From the NCBI GenBank assembly GCA_950022655.1, contig OX465590.1:39674218-39738217 (forward strand): 64,000 bases of DNA, given 5' to 3'. This DNA is from Alentia gelatinosa. Taxonomy: Eukaryota; Annelida; Polychaeta; Phyllodocida; Polynoidae. Shown piece after piece: positions 31,955-41,522 of this stretch. Numbering within the stretch: position 1 is the first letter of the stretch; every line of letters starts with the position of its first letter. The notes beneath the pieces are model-generated. The model was not told the DNA's origin, searched no databases, and was given only the letters and a program-made list of their open reading frames with translations. The position numbers and the translations under genes are program-made.

Positions 31955-32320
31955 ATCGTCTATGATATACTAATCGCTGCTAGGGGTACAGTATAAACAA
32001 TGTTCGGGCTCACTGAGACGTAAGATATGTTCGGTTGCGCTGTGCCCGTAATGTACTTAGCAAGTACATGATATGCATTTTATTTGTAGTTTTAGATGCA
32101 TATTGACAAGAAAACGTAGTGGGTGAACCCAGAGCAATTTTGTTCTCGACCTCTCGATGATATATTGATAAGAAAACGCAGTAATTTTGTTCTCGGCCTC
32201 TTCTCCCATAATATATGTCCCTCTGCCTCTGGCGCCAGGACAAAAGACAAAACACCTCGAATGGCAATCGCTATGTGCTCACTAACTACGTTTTCTCTTA
32301 TTATTGAATTATTTGATAAC
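31955..32320. mobile_element. Family H repeat, copy 2
   Basis: CTGCTAGGGGTACAGTATAA, CTCACTGAGACGTAA, GCAAGTACATGATA and two AAGAAAACG(T/C)AGTGGG/AATTTT segments, then CTCCCATAATATATGTCCCT and CTAACTACGTTTTCTCTTAT. Longer than copy 1 because an internal segment is duplicated. Confidence 0.7.
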
Positions 32321-32820
32321 GGTGACATGCAATCCTCTCTCTCCACATCACTTAACGCTCAATCGAAACACAGCGCTCATTTCACATTTTTTCAGTCATT
32401 TACAGTAAGATTTTACGTAAAATCAGAATAATCTCTGATGCTGGAATGCAGTTATCCTGTTACATAATCATCAGAGAAGCAATGGGGGTTAATGATATAG
32501 AGTTTTATTAGCTTTGAGAATGATTGACCTTTCGTAGATCATTCAGGATGTTTTCTTCTCCATTAAGACAATTCCATCTACAGATACATCATTCACTCTA
32601 AATTGTTTATCTGAATCAAAAAGTCAGTCCATGTATATTACACGATAGGTTCATTTTAGGGATATGTCTCATGGGATCCAGCACTAGTGAGAACTAGTCA
32701 CTCCCTACAGTACTTCTCCCGGATAAATAAAAGTCTAAAAAAAACCCCAAAAAAACTCCTCAATGGACCCATAACTTATACTTTTTATAAAATATAAACA
32801 CATATTTCAAGAGGAAAGTT
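32321..32820. other. Unassigned AT-rich sequence
   Basis: No supported gene or family. Confidence 0.4.
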
Positions 32821-32822
32821 CA

Positions 32823-33180
32823 TCCTAGGATGCTACCCTCTCATAAGATCTCACACTCTCTAAGTAGTATTCTGTATATGGTTGTCACTGCGCTCTATGG
32901 GAGAAGAATTCTTAACGAACTAGGCTTAGAGCCTTGAGAATCCACTGGCACACAGCATTCCCGCTAGGTGGCATCATAGAGATGATAGGAATCTTTGGTT
33001 GCATTGATGTACGTCTTTAGCACAGGAGGCAGGCCAGTGGATTCTCAAAGCTCTAAGCCTAGTTCGTTAAGAATTCTTCTCCTATAGAGCAAAGTGAAAG
33101 TACAGAATACGACTTAGAAAGTGTGAGATCTTATGAGAGGAGTGCTTTTACACCACAAGGGTTGTGATCAAATCTATGTG
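32823..33180. mobile_element. Family Q palindromic MITE, copy 2 (inverted to copy 1)
   Basis: CTCTCATAAGATCTCACACT at the left is answered by AGTGTGAGATCTTATGAGAG at the right. Inner arms AAGAATTCTTAACGAACTAG and complement. The flank TTTTACACCACAAGGGTTGT is shared with copy 1. Confidence 0.8.
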
Positions 33181-33239
33181 ACATAATCCCCCATTGGGTA
33201 TGTCAGCGTCTGATGCAACTGTTATCGGTCATGTACAAG

Positions 33240-33716
33240 CTGTCCCGGGATCCTGAAAATATGTACAATAGAGTTCGTCGAAGGAGGAGTGACTGCAGGT
33301 CTTAATTCAAGATGCAGAAGATTAATTCTTCTCACTACAAGCGATCGCCATGGTACAGAGGTTCTATAATCTGGAACTCGATGACAGATAAGATACACGG
33401 AGCCCCAACAAAAAAGGAATTCAAAAGACTAGTGAAATCTAGCCAGTATACCCGACCCTGTCCCCAAACAGGGCCGGGTGTCGACTCCATACACCCCCTA
33501 CCCTGCCTTGTCGTTCCAGACTGGCCGCATTCTGACATGTATGAAAAAGAAATTGAATCGATAAATAAATACCCATTTGTCTTCGCCAACCTTCAAAATA
33601 GTTGTCGCTTACTTTATAACTGTGTATTTAAAAGTAGTTTTCCAGTAGATCTTGCTGGTTCTCAAAGCCAGCCATTTTGTTCAGTTTTCCTCGCTGGTTC
33701 CCTAGCTGCTTAGCGC
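33240..33716 (+). pseudogene. C-terminal relic of a non-LTR retrotransposon (CR1/Jockey-like)
   Basis: In the frame from 33312 the residues SHYKRSPWYRGSIIWNSM then HGAPTKKEFKRLVKSS match the usual end of CR1/Jockey-type reverse transcriptases (a WN motif followed by a short helix with FK). A stop lies 6 nt upstream of the ATG and no RT core is present, so only the tail survives. The 133-codon ORF continues into unrelated sequence after about 33440. Family assignment is by motif style only. Confidence 0.55.
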
Positions 33717-33894
33717 CTCGCCTAATATCATAGAACAGCTGTTCACCCCTGAATGGAGATCAGGGGTGAATTCTTTACCTAAGTGAAATCGAAACTCTCG
33801 GTTTATGAATGCTCTGTAAACACCGTATTGAGTGAACTACTTGAGAGCTAGGTGTCCTACCTTCGTATTACATCATCTCATCACCATTCCATAA

Positions 33895-33896
33895 CT

Positions 33897-33927
<31 letters not shown>

Positions 33928-33929
33928 CA
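33895..33929 (+). repeat. (TTTCAC)n hexamer repeat
   Basis: Five to six perfect copies of TTTCAC. Confidence 0.95.
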
Positions 33930-34060
33930 AAACAAAACCCTAACATTCTACTCATTCTATTCACTATGCAGTTGTAGGCAATATTTCAAGCGATGTCCCA
34001 CTTACATGATGCGAGTATAAGAAGGAACCACATCAAGATCCATATCCACTGAAAACATGC

Positions 34061-34130
34061 CTTGGGTTTCATTGCGGCGTAATCTCACAAGGCAAAGCCG
34101 AGTGAAATCAAAAAGCAAACCAAAATGAAA
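34061..34130. repeat. Small foldback hairpin of A/T type
   Basis: CATGCCTTGGGTTTCATT answered by AAATGAAAGGCAT, apex CACAAGGCAAAGCCGAGTG. No body segment adjoins. Confidence 0.5.
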
Positions 34131-34229
34131 GGCATATATCTATAGGGGCTACGGATCGAGTGCTGTTCAAATTTTATTTCACTCCTATCACTGAATGATC
34201 GGCGAATGTTTGTTTCACCATCTAAAGTG

Positions 34230-34234
34230 AAAAA
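34230..34234 (-). terminator. Pol III terminator of tRNA-Gly
   Basis: Five T residues on the transcribed (minus) strand just past the tRNA 3' end. Confidence 0.85.
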
Positions 34235-34239
34235 GATTT

Positions 34240-34311
34240 TGCGTCGGCCGGGAATCGAACCCGGATCGACTGCTTGGAAGGCAACCATGCTAACCGTTAC
34301 ACCACCGACGC
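34240..34311 (-). tRNA. tRNA-Gly (anticodon UCC)
   Basis: A complete 72-nt cloverleaf on the minus strand. The acceptor stem GCGTCGG/CCGACGC pairs perfectly. The anticodon loop CTTCCAA carries TCC. The T arm CCGGG TTCGATT CCCGG has a perfect stem and B box. The discriminator is A. No CCA is encoded and a TTTTT tract (complement of 34230-34234) lies 5 nt downstream, as expected for an RNA polymerase III gene in an animal. The anticodon stem has two G-U pairs in its outer half. No intron. Confidence 0.95.
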
Positions 34312-34450
34312 CCATGTCTCGTAGGTCAAACCGGCGCTTTAAGCCTCTCACTGGGACGAAAATAAACGAGACGACACGAGAATAGGGGAAAGAGGTCATG
34401 GACCTGTAGATTGACCACAACCTCTGTCTCTGACTTAGAGGTAGGTCAAC

Positions 34451-34535
34451 TCAGGGACCCGTTTCCCTAGTTTAGTGTCGCAAGCGAATTAAAGACACAA
34501 ACAGTGGCAGCAACAGCGGCAGAGACAGCGGAGAA
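34451..34535. mobile_element. Family E end fragment
   Basis: CAGGGACCCGTTTCCCTAGT and GTGGCAGCAACAGCGGCAG match the E left end and interior; the right end is absent. Confidence 0.5.
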
Positions 34536-34546
34536 AGTTATGTCTT

Positions 34547-34690
34547 GTTACCTACCACATATAAAACGTTAGGATTTCGTCGGATCTGCTTGGAGATTTT
34601 CCTGCACATAGAGACATAGTGAACCAGATCTAGGCATGGAGACTGAAGGGCCACGAGAGTGAGATTCTCGTGTAGTGTTGAATCGGAAAG
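34547..34690 (+). repeat. Family M dispersed repeat, copy 2
   Basis: TTACCTACCACATATAAAAC, TCGGATCTGCTTGGAG, ACATAGAGACATAGTGAACC and a hairpin around CCACGAGAGTGAGATTCTCG. Confidence 0.65.
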
Positions 34691-34802
34691 TGCTCTTCTT
34701 TTTTCTAGATCTTTTTTCATTTCGAGCCATGCCAAAATCAAAGTTTACTATTGTAGTTTTCTGATCTACTTTTCTCGTGAGAAACCAATAAGATCCTAAC
34801 TT

Positions 34803-34905
34803 TTGCTGGTTACCTACTTATGATTTTGGTCGGATCTGCTTGGAGTTTCTCACCCCACATAGAGACATAGTGAACCAGACTTAGGCTTGGAGACTGAGTG
34901 CCTAA
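34803..34905 (+). repeat. Family M dispersed repeat, copy 3 (short)
   Basis: GTTACCTACTTATGATTT, TCGGATCTGCTTGGAGTTTC and ACATAGAGACATAGTGAACC; stops before the hairpin. Confidence 0.6.
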
Positions 34906-34923
34906 GCCGGATGTACATCTGGG

Positions 34924-35022
34924 CGCATGCGTCAGTCAGGGGATCGGGACGGAGATCGTCGCCCTGGGATCAGACTGAGACGTGCGGATCTCCGTCCCGA
35001 TCTCCTGACTGACGCATGTGCG
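34924..35022. repeat. Strong inverted repeat, arms about 35 bp
   Basis: GCGCATGCGTCAGTCAGGGG with ATCGGGACGGAGATC at the left is answered by GATCTCCGTCCCGATC with TCCTGACTGACGCATGTGC at the right (about 33 of 36 matched). The loop is about 28 bp and contains CTGGGATCAGACTGAGAC, which recurs after the right arm. Confidence 0.85.
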
Positions 35023-35219
35023 TTGGGATCAGCCTGAGACATCCGGATCAAGGCCCGCTTGGAGAGTGAGTGTGGGGGGAGAGTGATGGTCGGGGGCGAG
35101 GAGTGGAGAGTGAGGGCATTAGGATCACGACGAAGGTTCACCGAGTCCTGCACTGTGCATCAAGTACAACGCCTGGCACAAACATTAGTTAGTTCATGGC
35201 AAAGATGAAGGTGTCTTAG

Positions 35220-35386
35220 GGGAATCGCTAAAAAGGACTCTCTCTCCCTCTCTGTCTATCTCTGTTTCCCTCTCTGTGTCTCTCTCTGTGTCTCTGTCTC
35301 GGATGGTGTGACGCGGGTTGGCTGGCGTGGCACGCATTGCCCCCCCCCCCCCACCATCTCCGATTTAAACTCATATATATATATAT

Positions 35387-35443
<57 letters not shown>

Positions 35444-35595
35444 TTATACATACCACATATGTCCTGGCAAATTGCCCAAAGTGACCGTTACGCGAGGTCA
35501 GAATAAATATCCAATGGAGGGATCCCTTCCGAGCAAAGGTATCCAATTACGTGGGGTGTCTGTATATTGTACTGTATATTTACTGTATATGTATG

Positions 35596-35665
<70 letters not shown>

Positions 35666-35708
35666 AGTATGTAACAACTATGTATGGTGGTATTTTATGC
35701 TGGTCATT

Positions 35709-35785
<77 letters not shown>

Positions 35786-35990
35786 GAGAGACAGAGAGAC
35801 AGACAGAGAGGGAGAGAGAGAGACGGGGAGGTATGTAGAAATATACTGCTCAACCTCATCTGGAGAAATAACCGGTACAGGAAGACAAAGAGAGAGAGAG
35901 GTAGAGAGAGAGAGGTAGAGAGAGAGACAGAGAGACAGAGAGACAGAGAGAGACGGGGAGGTATCTAGAAATATACTGCTCAACCTCATC
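35220..35990. repeat. Microsatellite cluster (CT, TA, GA)
   Basis: CT-rich 35238-35300, TA tracts at about 35370-35445, 35595-35662 and 35710-35750, and a GA tract at 35755-35960. Within the GA part a unit of about 130 bp is duplicated: GAGACGGGGAGGTATGTAGA with CTCAACCTCATCTGGA at 35821 and again at 35951. ORFs of Ile/Tyr or Arg/Glu here are repeat translations. Confidence 0.9.
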
Positions 35991-36036
35991 TGGAAAAATA
36001 ACCGGTTGCTTCTACAGAATGAATAAGGTTTATATT

Positions 36037-36301
36037 TGTGTAAATTAATGTTTCAGTTGCTGATCCCACATTCACCACTATGCACAGCTCTGTAACAGGG
36101 AGCATTGTTCGTACACTGGGGAAGTACCTGGTGAGGCTTACTGAACACTTCCCGTGTCACTGCCACACGGACTCTGTGTCCCTGGGATCAGCACCGTCCA
36201 AGACAAGCTCAACCATTAGCGGATTACCAATAGGCAGCCAAAGTGAACCGACTCAAACTGCAAATAGCCCTCCACAAAGCAGTTCTTACTGTGACAACTA
36301 A
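36037..36301 (+). CDS. Candidate terminal coding exon of unknown gene
   Basis: An acceptor-like TTAATGTTTCAG ends at about 36055, followed by an open frame to TAA at 36299-36301. It would encode about 80 residues including SIVRTLGKYLVRLTEHFPC, a CHCHTD motif and a Ser/Pro/Gln-rich end finishing PPQSSSYCDN, typical in style of a low-complexity cytoplasmic tail. The presumed 3' UTR starts the 36307-36400 direct repeat. No family is recognised and no upstream exon is identified, so the exon is a guess from composition and the splice-like site. Confidence 0.3.
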
Positions 36302-36306
36302 AAGAG

Positions 36307-36400
36307 ACGTCATGGCTAGAGGCGTGATTTTATTTTGAGTCGAAATAATTGGTAACAATGAAGGTATTTGTATGATTGGTTGGTTGGTTTGATTTGAGGA
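36307..36400 (+). repeat. Direct repeat flanking a DIRS fragment, left copy
   Basis: CATGGCTAGAGGCGTG, TGATTTTATTTTGAGTCGAAA and TTGTATGATTGGTTGGTTGG (also read from 36711). The two copies flank the DIRS 5' fragment. Confidence 0.85.
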
Positions 36401-36710
36401 GATATATAAAGTATTATAGGTTTAAGACAAGGCTCAGGGGAGAGGGGTTGGTGTACCCTGCTGCGGGTCTAGGCAAGCACGACCAGCTACCTCCAGGGCT
36501 CTGGTCACTCGCCCTCCGGTACACGCGCAGTCAGCACATGCTCTGCTTTACGCCCGAAGCATCACCATGGCGGATGGGATAGAGTCCGCCTCAGACTTTG
36601 ACTTCATGACGTGGGCCAAGGCGTCAGGTCTCAAATGAAAGACAACGGAAGTCCTCATCCAAGACGACTATGCAGACTACGATGTCCTGATGATCATGAC
36701 AAAGCAGGCT
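36376..36710 (+). pseudogene. DIRS-like 5' region and gag N-terminus, fragment 2
   Basis: A TATA-like box (GATATATAAAG, about 36401) precedes a leader similar to the complement of 23030-23165. The start codon at 36567 opens MADGIESASDFDFMTWAKAS, which ends after 23 codons at a TGA (36636-36638). The 22.9-kb copy has TGG at this codon, so a single G-to-A change truncated it. Beyond the stop the sequence still aligns (GTCCTCATCCAAGACGACTA) until about 36705. Confidence 0.7.
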
Positions 36711-36820
36711 TCATGGGTAGAGGCGTGTAGGGTTTGAGGCTAAGATTTTATTTTGAGTCGAAATGTTTAGTATCAATGAAGGCATTTGTATGATTGGTTG
36801 GTTGGTTTGATTTAACGTCC
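36711..36820 (+). repeat. Direct repeat flanking a DIRS fragment, right copy
   Basis: CATGGGTAGAGGCGTG, AAGATTTTATTTTGAGTCGA and TTGTATGATTGGTTGGTTGG repeat the 36307 copy with a 14-bp insertion. Confidence 0.85.
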
Positions 36821-36837
36821 AGTTAACCATAAGAGGT

Positions 36838-36960
36838 TTTTATCGGACTTTCTCAAGGTTCTTTTACACCACAAGGGTGGTGATCGAATCTATGTAAGGA
36901 ATTTAGGTAGAAACCTCACCCCTACACATTTACCGAGATCAGAGTTCTTTTACTTCCAAG
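36838..36960 (-). mobile_element. Family Q end fragment
   Basis: TTTTACACCACAAGGGTGGT, ATCGAATCTATGTA and AACCTCACCCCTACACATTT match the outer flank of Q copy 1 inverted. Confidence 0.6.
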
Positions 36961-37195
36961 ACCACAGCATTTGTATGAATAAAGGATTGAATTACTATGA
37001 AGTTCTTTAAGAGCATCGGAAATAGGAATGTTACAGATTTGAAAATGAAGCTTACATTCTTGAAGCACATTAAGTCAAAACAAGTAGGGCCTGTCCATTA
37101 AGGTATAAATCTAGTATCCCAACTGCCTGAAATGCCAGCTACCTGAACCCACCACTAAACGGATAAACGTGTAAATTGACGTTCTCATGAAACCT

Positions 37196-37460
37196 GGGGC
37201 CTGTTTGATAATCTAGGCTGGTACATGTAAGCCTGTTCTTATATGCCAAAATGTGGGTCGACTTTATTCAATAGTTATGGACGACCTTTGATCCGGTAGA
37301 ACAGTAATATTTGAACGACCTTGATTACTATTAAACTATATTTACCTTGTGAAATAAATTTATAAAAAAAAAATTAAAAAAAATTAAACGATAACCCTTG
37401 TACGAGGCCTCCTTGTACACTGTCCTCTCGCAGGCATAAGTTATTAAACAAACCCCTGAC
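37196..37460. mobile_element. Family R element, uninterrupted copy
   Basis: GGGCCTGTTTGATAATCTAG at the left and the complement TTATTAAACAAACCCC at the right; TATTCAATAGTTATGGACGA inside. It shows the empty state of the two insertion sites used in the other R copies. Confidence 0.65.
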
Positions 37461-37920
37461 CATACATATGATCATTTTAAAGCGGTGAATGCAAAATAGT
37501 GCATTTTTTGCTACACCAACTCATTAATTGTAAACGCCACTCCAATTTGTAAATCCACAAGTTGGAAGAAGACTTCAAATGATCCGAAAACTGAAGAGAG
37601 TGGAAGATAGACCGCTAGTTCGGTCTAACTCAACCACCTGTAGAAATAAAAAACTGGAAATTTTAAAATCACCAAAAATAAAAGGGCACCCTCTGGTTAG
37701 AGGCCTTCCCTATGGCCATAAGTGAAGGGAACATTCATCATGAGTTACACTCTCCCTGCCACCCCGCGGGCGAACACCCCACGACCCGAGCAGCCCCTAT
37801 TCATTAACTCCCGACACTAATTTATTACCGAGATTGAGATAGAGGAGTGGTTACACTCTCCAAACAAAGTTCCCGGCGGTGAAGTAGGTGAATAGTGAAT
37901 GAGACACGACAGTAAGGATG
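37461..37920. other. Unassigned sequence
   Basis: No recognised feature before the promoter-like cluster. Confidence 0.4.
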
Positions 37921-37931
37921 TGGGTGGAGAG

Positions 37932-37970
37932 TGACGTCTTCCGGTGGAGATTGAGTGGGATCTCGCGAGA
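37932..37970. promoter_or_regulatory. Candidate core promoter cluster
   Basis: Within 39 bp: TGACGTC (CRE half-palindrome, 37932-37938), CTTCCGG (ETS-like, 37938-37944) and a perfect TCTCGCGAGA (37961-37970). These three elements are typical of housekeeping, often bidirectional, animal promoters. No gene on either side could be identified, so function is inferred from motif clustering only. Confidence 0.4.
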
Positions 37971-38060
37971 GTTGGGGAGATGGACTCGTGTTGGTCCAAC
38001 GTGAGATTGGACAACGTTGATGGGACCTCCCCATAAAAATCGACCCTAACACCCACACTA

Positions 38061-38830
38061 CGTATTTCGTCGGTGTCGACATGGTGCTTTTTTAAAAGAT
38101 CTCATATCTAAGTTTAAAATAAATAAATATGTTAGAAATCTTTATCTGATACTAGATCAGTGCCTAAAAATGTAGAAATCACATAGTCTCATAAGAATTA
38201 AAAAACAACGGAAAAAACCCAAACAAACAGAAAAAAACGGACAGCAACCACAGGCACAATCCAAGATTAGATTTTGATTTAATGAAAATGAACTCATATA
38301 AATATGTTGAAGCACTGCGAAGTATTATAAACCGATCTAACATAAGAAAAAAAAATTCTCAACAACAAAAAAATCCTAGTAAACAGGAACAGGAGTTCGC
38401 CATGGATGCTCCCAAAAAGTAAAGATTCTAAGAAAAAGAAATAGCTCAGTTTTATGTTAAGCCGACGCAGAATTCAGACCTCCCGATCTAATGTGTGAGG
38501 AAGTGTAAGGTAGTTCGGAATCAATTCTCTTGAGAAAAACATACTTTCCTGGTAATTTCAGATCAAATAGTTATACGATCGCCTCAGTTTAGACTATAAT
38601 CACGATGTCAACAAAGTGTCAAGAGACCCGATTTTCTTCGAGTTGGCGAGTTTAAATAATGTTTAGATATTACAAATAATCTTATTTCAACTATTACATG
38701 TTCAGATTGCACATAAGAACACTGATTAGTGTATGTTTTCATACTCATTTTATGCTCTGACAGCGACTTGTTGTCACCTACATGATGGTGGACGGACCTG
38801 TTGTCAGGGGAATTTGCATAATATGAAGAG
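38061..38830. other. Unassigned AT-rich sequence
   Basis: A-rich tracts and no supported gene; could be intron or decayed repeat. Confidence 0.35.
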
Positions 38831-38831
38831 A

Positions 38832-39104
38832 CGTCACGAGTTTGAGTCTGAGCTTATTTATGCCACGCATTTTGTTGGCTCCATAATTTCACGAGTCGAA
38901 GACGAGTGAGATTACGGAGCCAACAAAATGCGTGGCATAAATAAGCTCAAACTCAAACGAGTGGCGTCTAGATTTTATCCTACCCCGTTTCCATATTTTT
39001 TCAGTATCAGAAAGTAGTGGCATAAACAACATTTTATGTCACACTAGTGACATTAACAAATCCCATGTTAAGCCTAAGGCGTTTTTTATTAGGGGTAGGA
39101 TAAT
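38832..39104 (-). mobile_element. Family T foldback element, copy 4
   Basis: Hairpin (38832-38975): arms GTCACGAGTTTGAGTCTGAG and TTATTTATGCCACGCATTTT with complements, apex CACGAGTCGAAGACGAGTG. The body ends TTTTTTATTAGGGGTAGGAT. It pairs in opposite orientation with the copy at 40927-41212, which has the same arms. Confidence 0.8.
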
Positions 39105-39106
39105 AG

Positions 39107-39440
39107 AGGGAAACTATGTTCCAGTGAAAGGAAGTCAAAGTTTCGAGGTAAGGCTTGGAAAAATTACTGCCCAAGGCCCTGGCCGCGGGCAGTAATTTTT
39201 CCAAGCCTTACCGAGTAATTTTGACTTCCTTTCACTGGTACTTGGTTTCCCTATTCCTATATACCTTCAAATGTGGTTTAATAAGAGACAATCTGATTGG
39301 TCTAAATGTCAACCTAGGGTAGTATACGGCAACCTTGGGTAGTATACCAACCTTGGGTAGTATCAGATAGTTACTCCACCCCCCAGAGCGTGGTGTAAGC
39401 ATAGAGTGTACAGCCATAGGTATATAGGAATAAGCCTTTC
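39107..39440 (-). mobile_element. Family L repeat, copy 2
   Basis: Complement of copy 1: the foldback module (GGGAAACTATGTTCC ... GGCCGCGGGCAGTAATTTTT), then three CAACCTTGGGTAGTAT words and ATAGAGTGTACAGCCATAGG. Confidence 0.8.
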
Positions 39441-39950
39441 TCCACTGTCCGGCGATGCGCCTTATCTGCTTGGTTACAAAATGTATGCGGCCAAACACAG
39501 CTCTGGCAACGTATACTTTTGCATTGGATCACTGAGTGTATAAGCGTAATATGGTTATAATATCCATGCACATTATTTCCATAGAAATAAAAGCGATTGC
39601 ATCGTATTCTATGGTATTTCAGCTCCAATTTGATGTGTCATACATACATATCACCTCAATGATACCATAGATATAGGTAAGATAACACAGGGACACCTAA
39701 ACTAGCTATACACTGATACATTGGCAGGCCTAGTAGTAATATGCTTATCTTTTTCCAAGTTAAAACCAAGACAATTATCAACTATGAAGTTTAGACAGCT
39801 CAGACTCGTTAATGCAATGCCCAAGATTGTTCCAGAATTCTAATCTGTCAAAAACAACACTCCCGCAATCACACCCACCTTTCACACTCTAGCTGTGAAT
39901 GCTGTGTATCTCTCTATGCATACCGCCAGACTCAGCCGTGTAGGCAGCAT
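39441..39950. other. Unassigned sequence
   Basis: No gene or family recognised. Confidence 0.4.
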
Positions 39951-40263
39951 TAAGCCGGATGCCCATCTACCGATTTAGGGTTGAACGATTAGTTCCCAAA
40001 TCGTATATGAGTCGGTGAACTTGTCGCAGGCAAATTAAGTAACACCTCGCTCGACCCACACACTGATAATATCGGTGTATCGTCCACTAATCACTGGGGG
40101 AGGGCAAAAACCAAAGAAACCAAGTGTTCACTAATCGCTGGGTAGCCTTGTCTAGCTGTCCTACATCTACCGACTCCGCTAGGATGACTCGGCTGAGACA
40201 AATTACCCTCCGTTTGTCGCCGACAAACGTACATAAATGTTCCGAAATCGGCATTGGGCTTTA
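39951..40263. mobile_element. Family J MITE, copy 1
   Basis: TAAGCCGGATGCCCATCTAC at the left; the right end GTTCCGAAATCGGCATTGGGCT has lost a few bases. Interior GTAGCCTTGTCTAGCTGTCC, ACATCTACCGACTCC and the palindrome TTTGTCGCCGACAAA. Six copies occur in the window. Confidence 0.8.
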
Positions 40264-40545
40264 CTAGAGAGTGGACCATTGGGTGGCGCTGAACGGCAAC
40301 ACCTGTATTTGGAGGCTATTTTGAACAGGAAGTCTCCAGCCGGATCGGTGAATGATAAGCTGACGCATGAAGCCTATCGTTGTGATGCTATGTCAAGCAG
40401 AAATGTTAAAATACATCATGACTGGCATCAATAAAGAAAGAAAAAAGATATATATGCAAACATGTGAATCTCTGCTGTGAGACTGCTGTACTGTGTATGG
40501 AGACTTTCTGTCAGCGCTCATTGTGATCAACAGGTGTCCCGCAGC
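40264..40545. other. Unassigned sequence
   Basis: No feature identified. Confidence 0.35.
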
Positions 40546-40574
40546 TGAGTGTTAAGACGATGTGAACCGCGCCA

Positions 40575-40645
40575 GCTGATTGGTCGACACAGTCACGTGA
40601 TCACACTCGCACTGTTACCGGAATGTCTGCGGGCGATAAAAGGTG
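40575..40645 (+). promoter_or_regulatory. Candidate promoter (CCAAT, E-box, TATA-like)
   Basis: Inverted CCAAT box GATTGG (40578-40583), TCACGTGA (40593-40600) and a TATA-like GATAAAAG (40635-40642) are in a plausible order and spacing. A 67-codon ORF overlaps but is unsupported. Motif-only call. Confidence 0.3.
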
Positions 40646-40770
40646 AAAGCAGCTGCGAAAAGGCTGAACATGTACTGCTAGCGCTGCACTTTATTTTTCA
40701 AGAAGGAAGAAACAAATCCTACCGTGATCTTTTTTTAGGACTGGGGTGGTAGAGACTAGAATTATCCAGC

Positions 40771-41270
40771 GGCCCGCTTGACAATGTAGGATCTTACATA
40801 AAGACCCTTTTCTGTACCTTGTACAAGGGCCATCCTTTAATGATATTTAAGTCTGTTTTCTCAGACAGTATAAGCCGTCCGAGGGGTCATCCATAAGTGT
40901 TGCATAAAAGTGCCCCACAACGTATCTGAATCTTTATCCTACCCCTAATAAAAACGCCATAGGCTTAACATGGGATTCGTTTATTTCACGGGTAGTGACA
41001 TAAAGTGTTGTTTATGCCACTACTTTGTGATACTGAAAAAATATGGAAACAGGTAGCATAAAATCTAGACGTCACTCGTTTGAGTTTGAGCTTATTTATG
41101 CCACTCATTTTGTAGGCTCCGTAATGTCACTCGTCTTCGACTCGTGAAATTATGGAGCCAACAAAATGCGTGGCATAAATAAACTCAGACTCAAACTCGT
41201 GACGTCTCTTGATTCTATGGTATATAGAGGAAGGTCTACATGTACAATCCTAGATTATTAAACGGGCCCC
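40771..41270. mobile_element. Family R element split by a T element
   Basis: GGCCCGCTTGACAATGTAGG at the left, AATCCTAGATTATTAAACGG then GCCCC at the right. Host CATCCATAAGTGTTG is intact here, but a T element sits farther in, between CGTATCTGAATC and TTGATTCTATGG. Confidence 0.7.
40927..41212 (+). mobile_element. Family T foldback element, copy 5, nested in R
   Basis: Body TATCCTACCCCTAATAAAAA with CATAGGCTTAACATGGG, then a hairpin with arms TTTGAGTTTGAGCTTATTTA and apex CACTCGTCTTCGACTCGTG. Arms match 38832-39104. Confidence 0.8.
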
Positions 41271-41522
41271 AGAATCATTTTGAATAAATTGGATGGGAAA
41301 GCATCTGTTGGAGTTTCCCTGATTTCTGAATCAAGACATCTGATTTCCGTGGAAGTAGAAAGCATAAAACGTTTATGAAAGATTAATCTTAAAGCCAAAA
41401 GTTAAATACAAGACGTTAACGTTATTTCGATAATCCTTGGATTCTCATCCAAACAATCTCAGCTGAGGCTTTTGGTACAACCACTATGTCTAGTGTTTTA
41501 AACCTTAATAGGAGACTACATA
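41271..41522. other. Unassigned sequence
   Basis: No feature identified. Confidence 0.35.

Noticed and set aside
35337..35989. Ile/Tyr-rich and Arg/Glu-rich ORFs
   Set aside because: Translations of TA and GA microsatellites.
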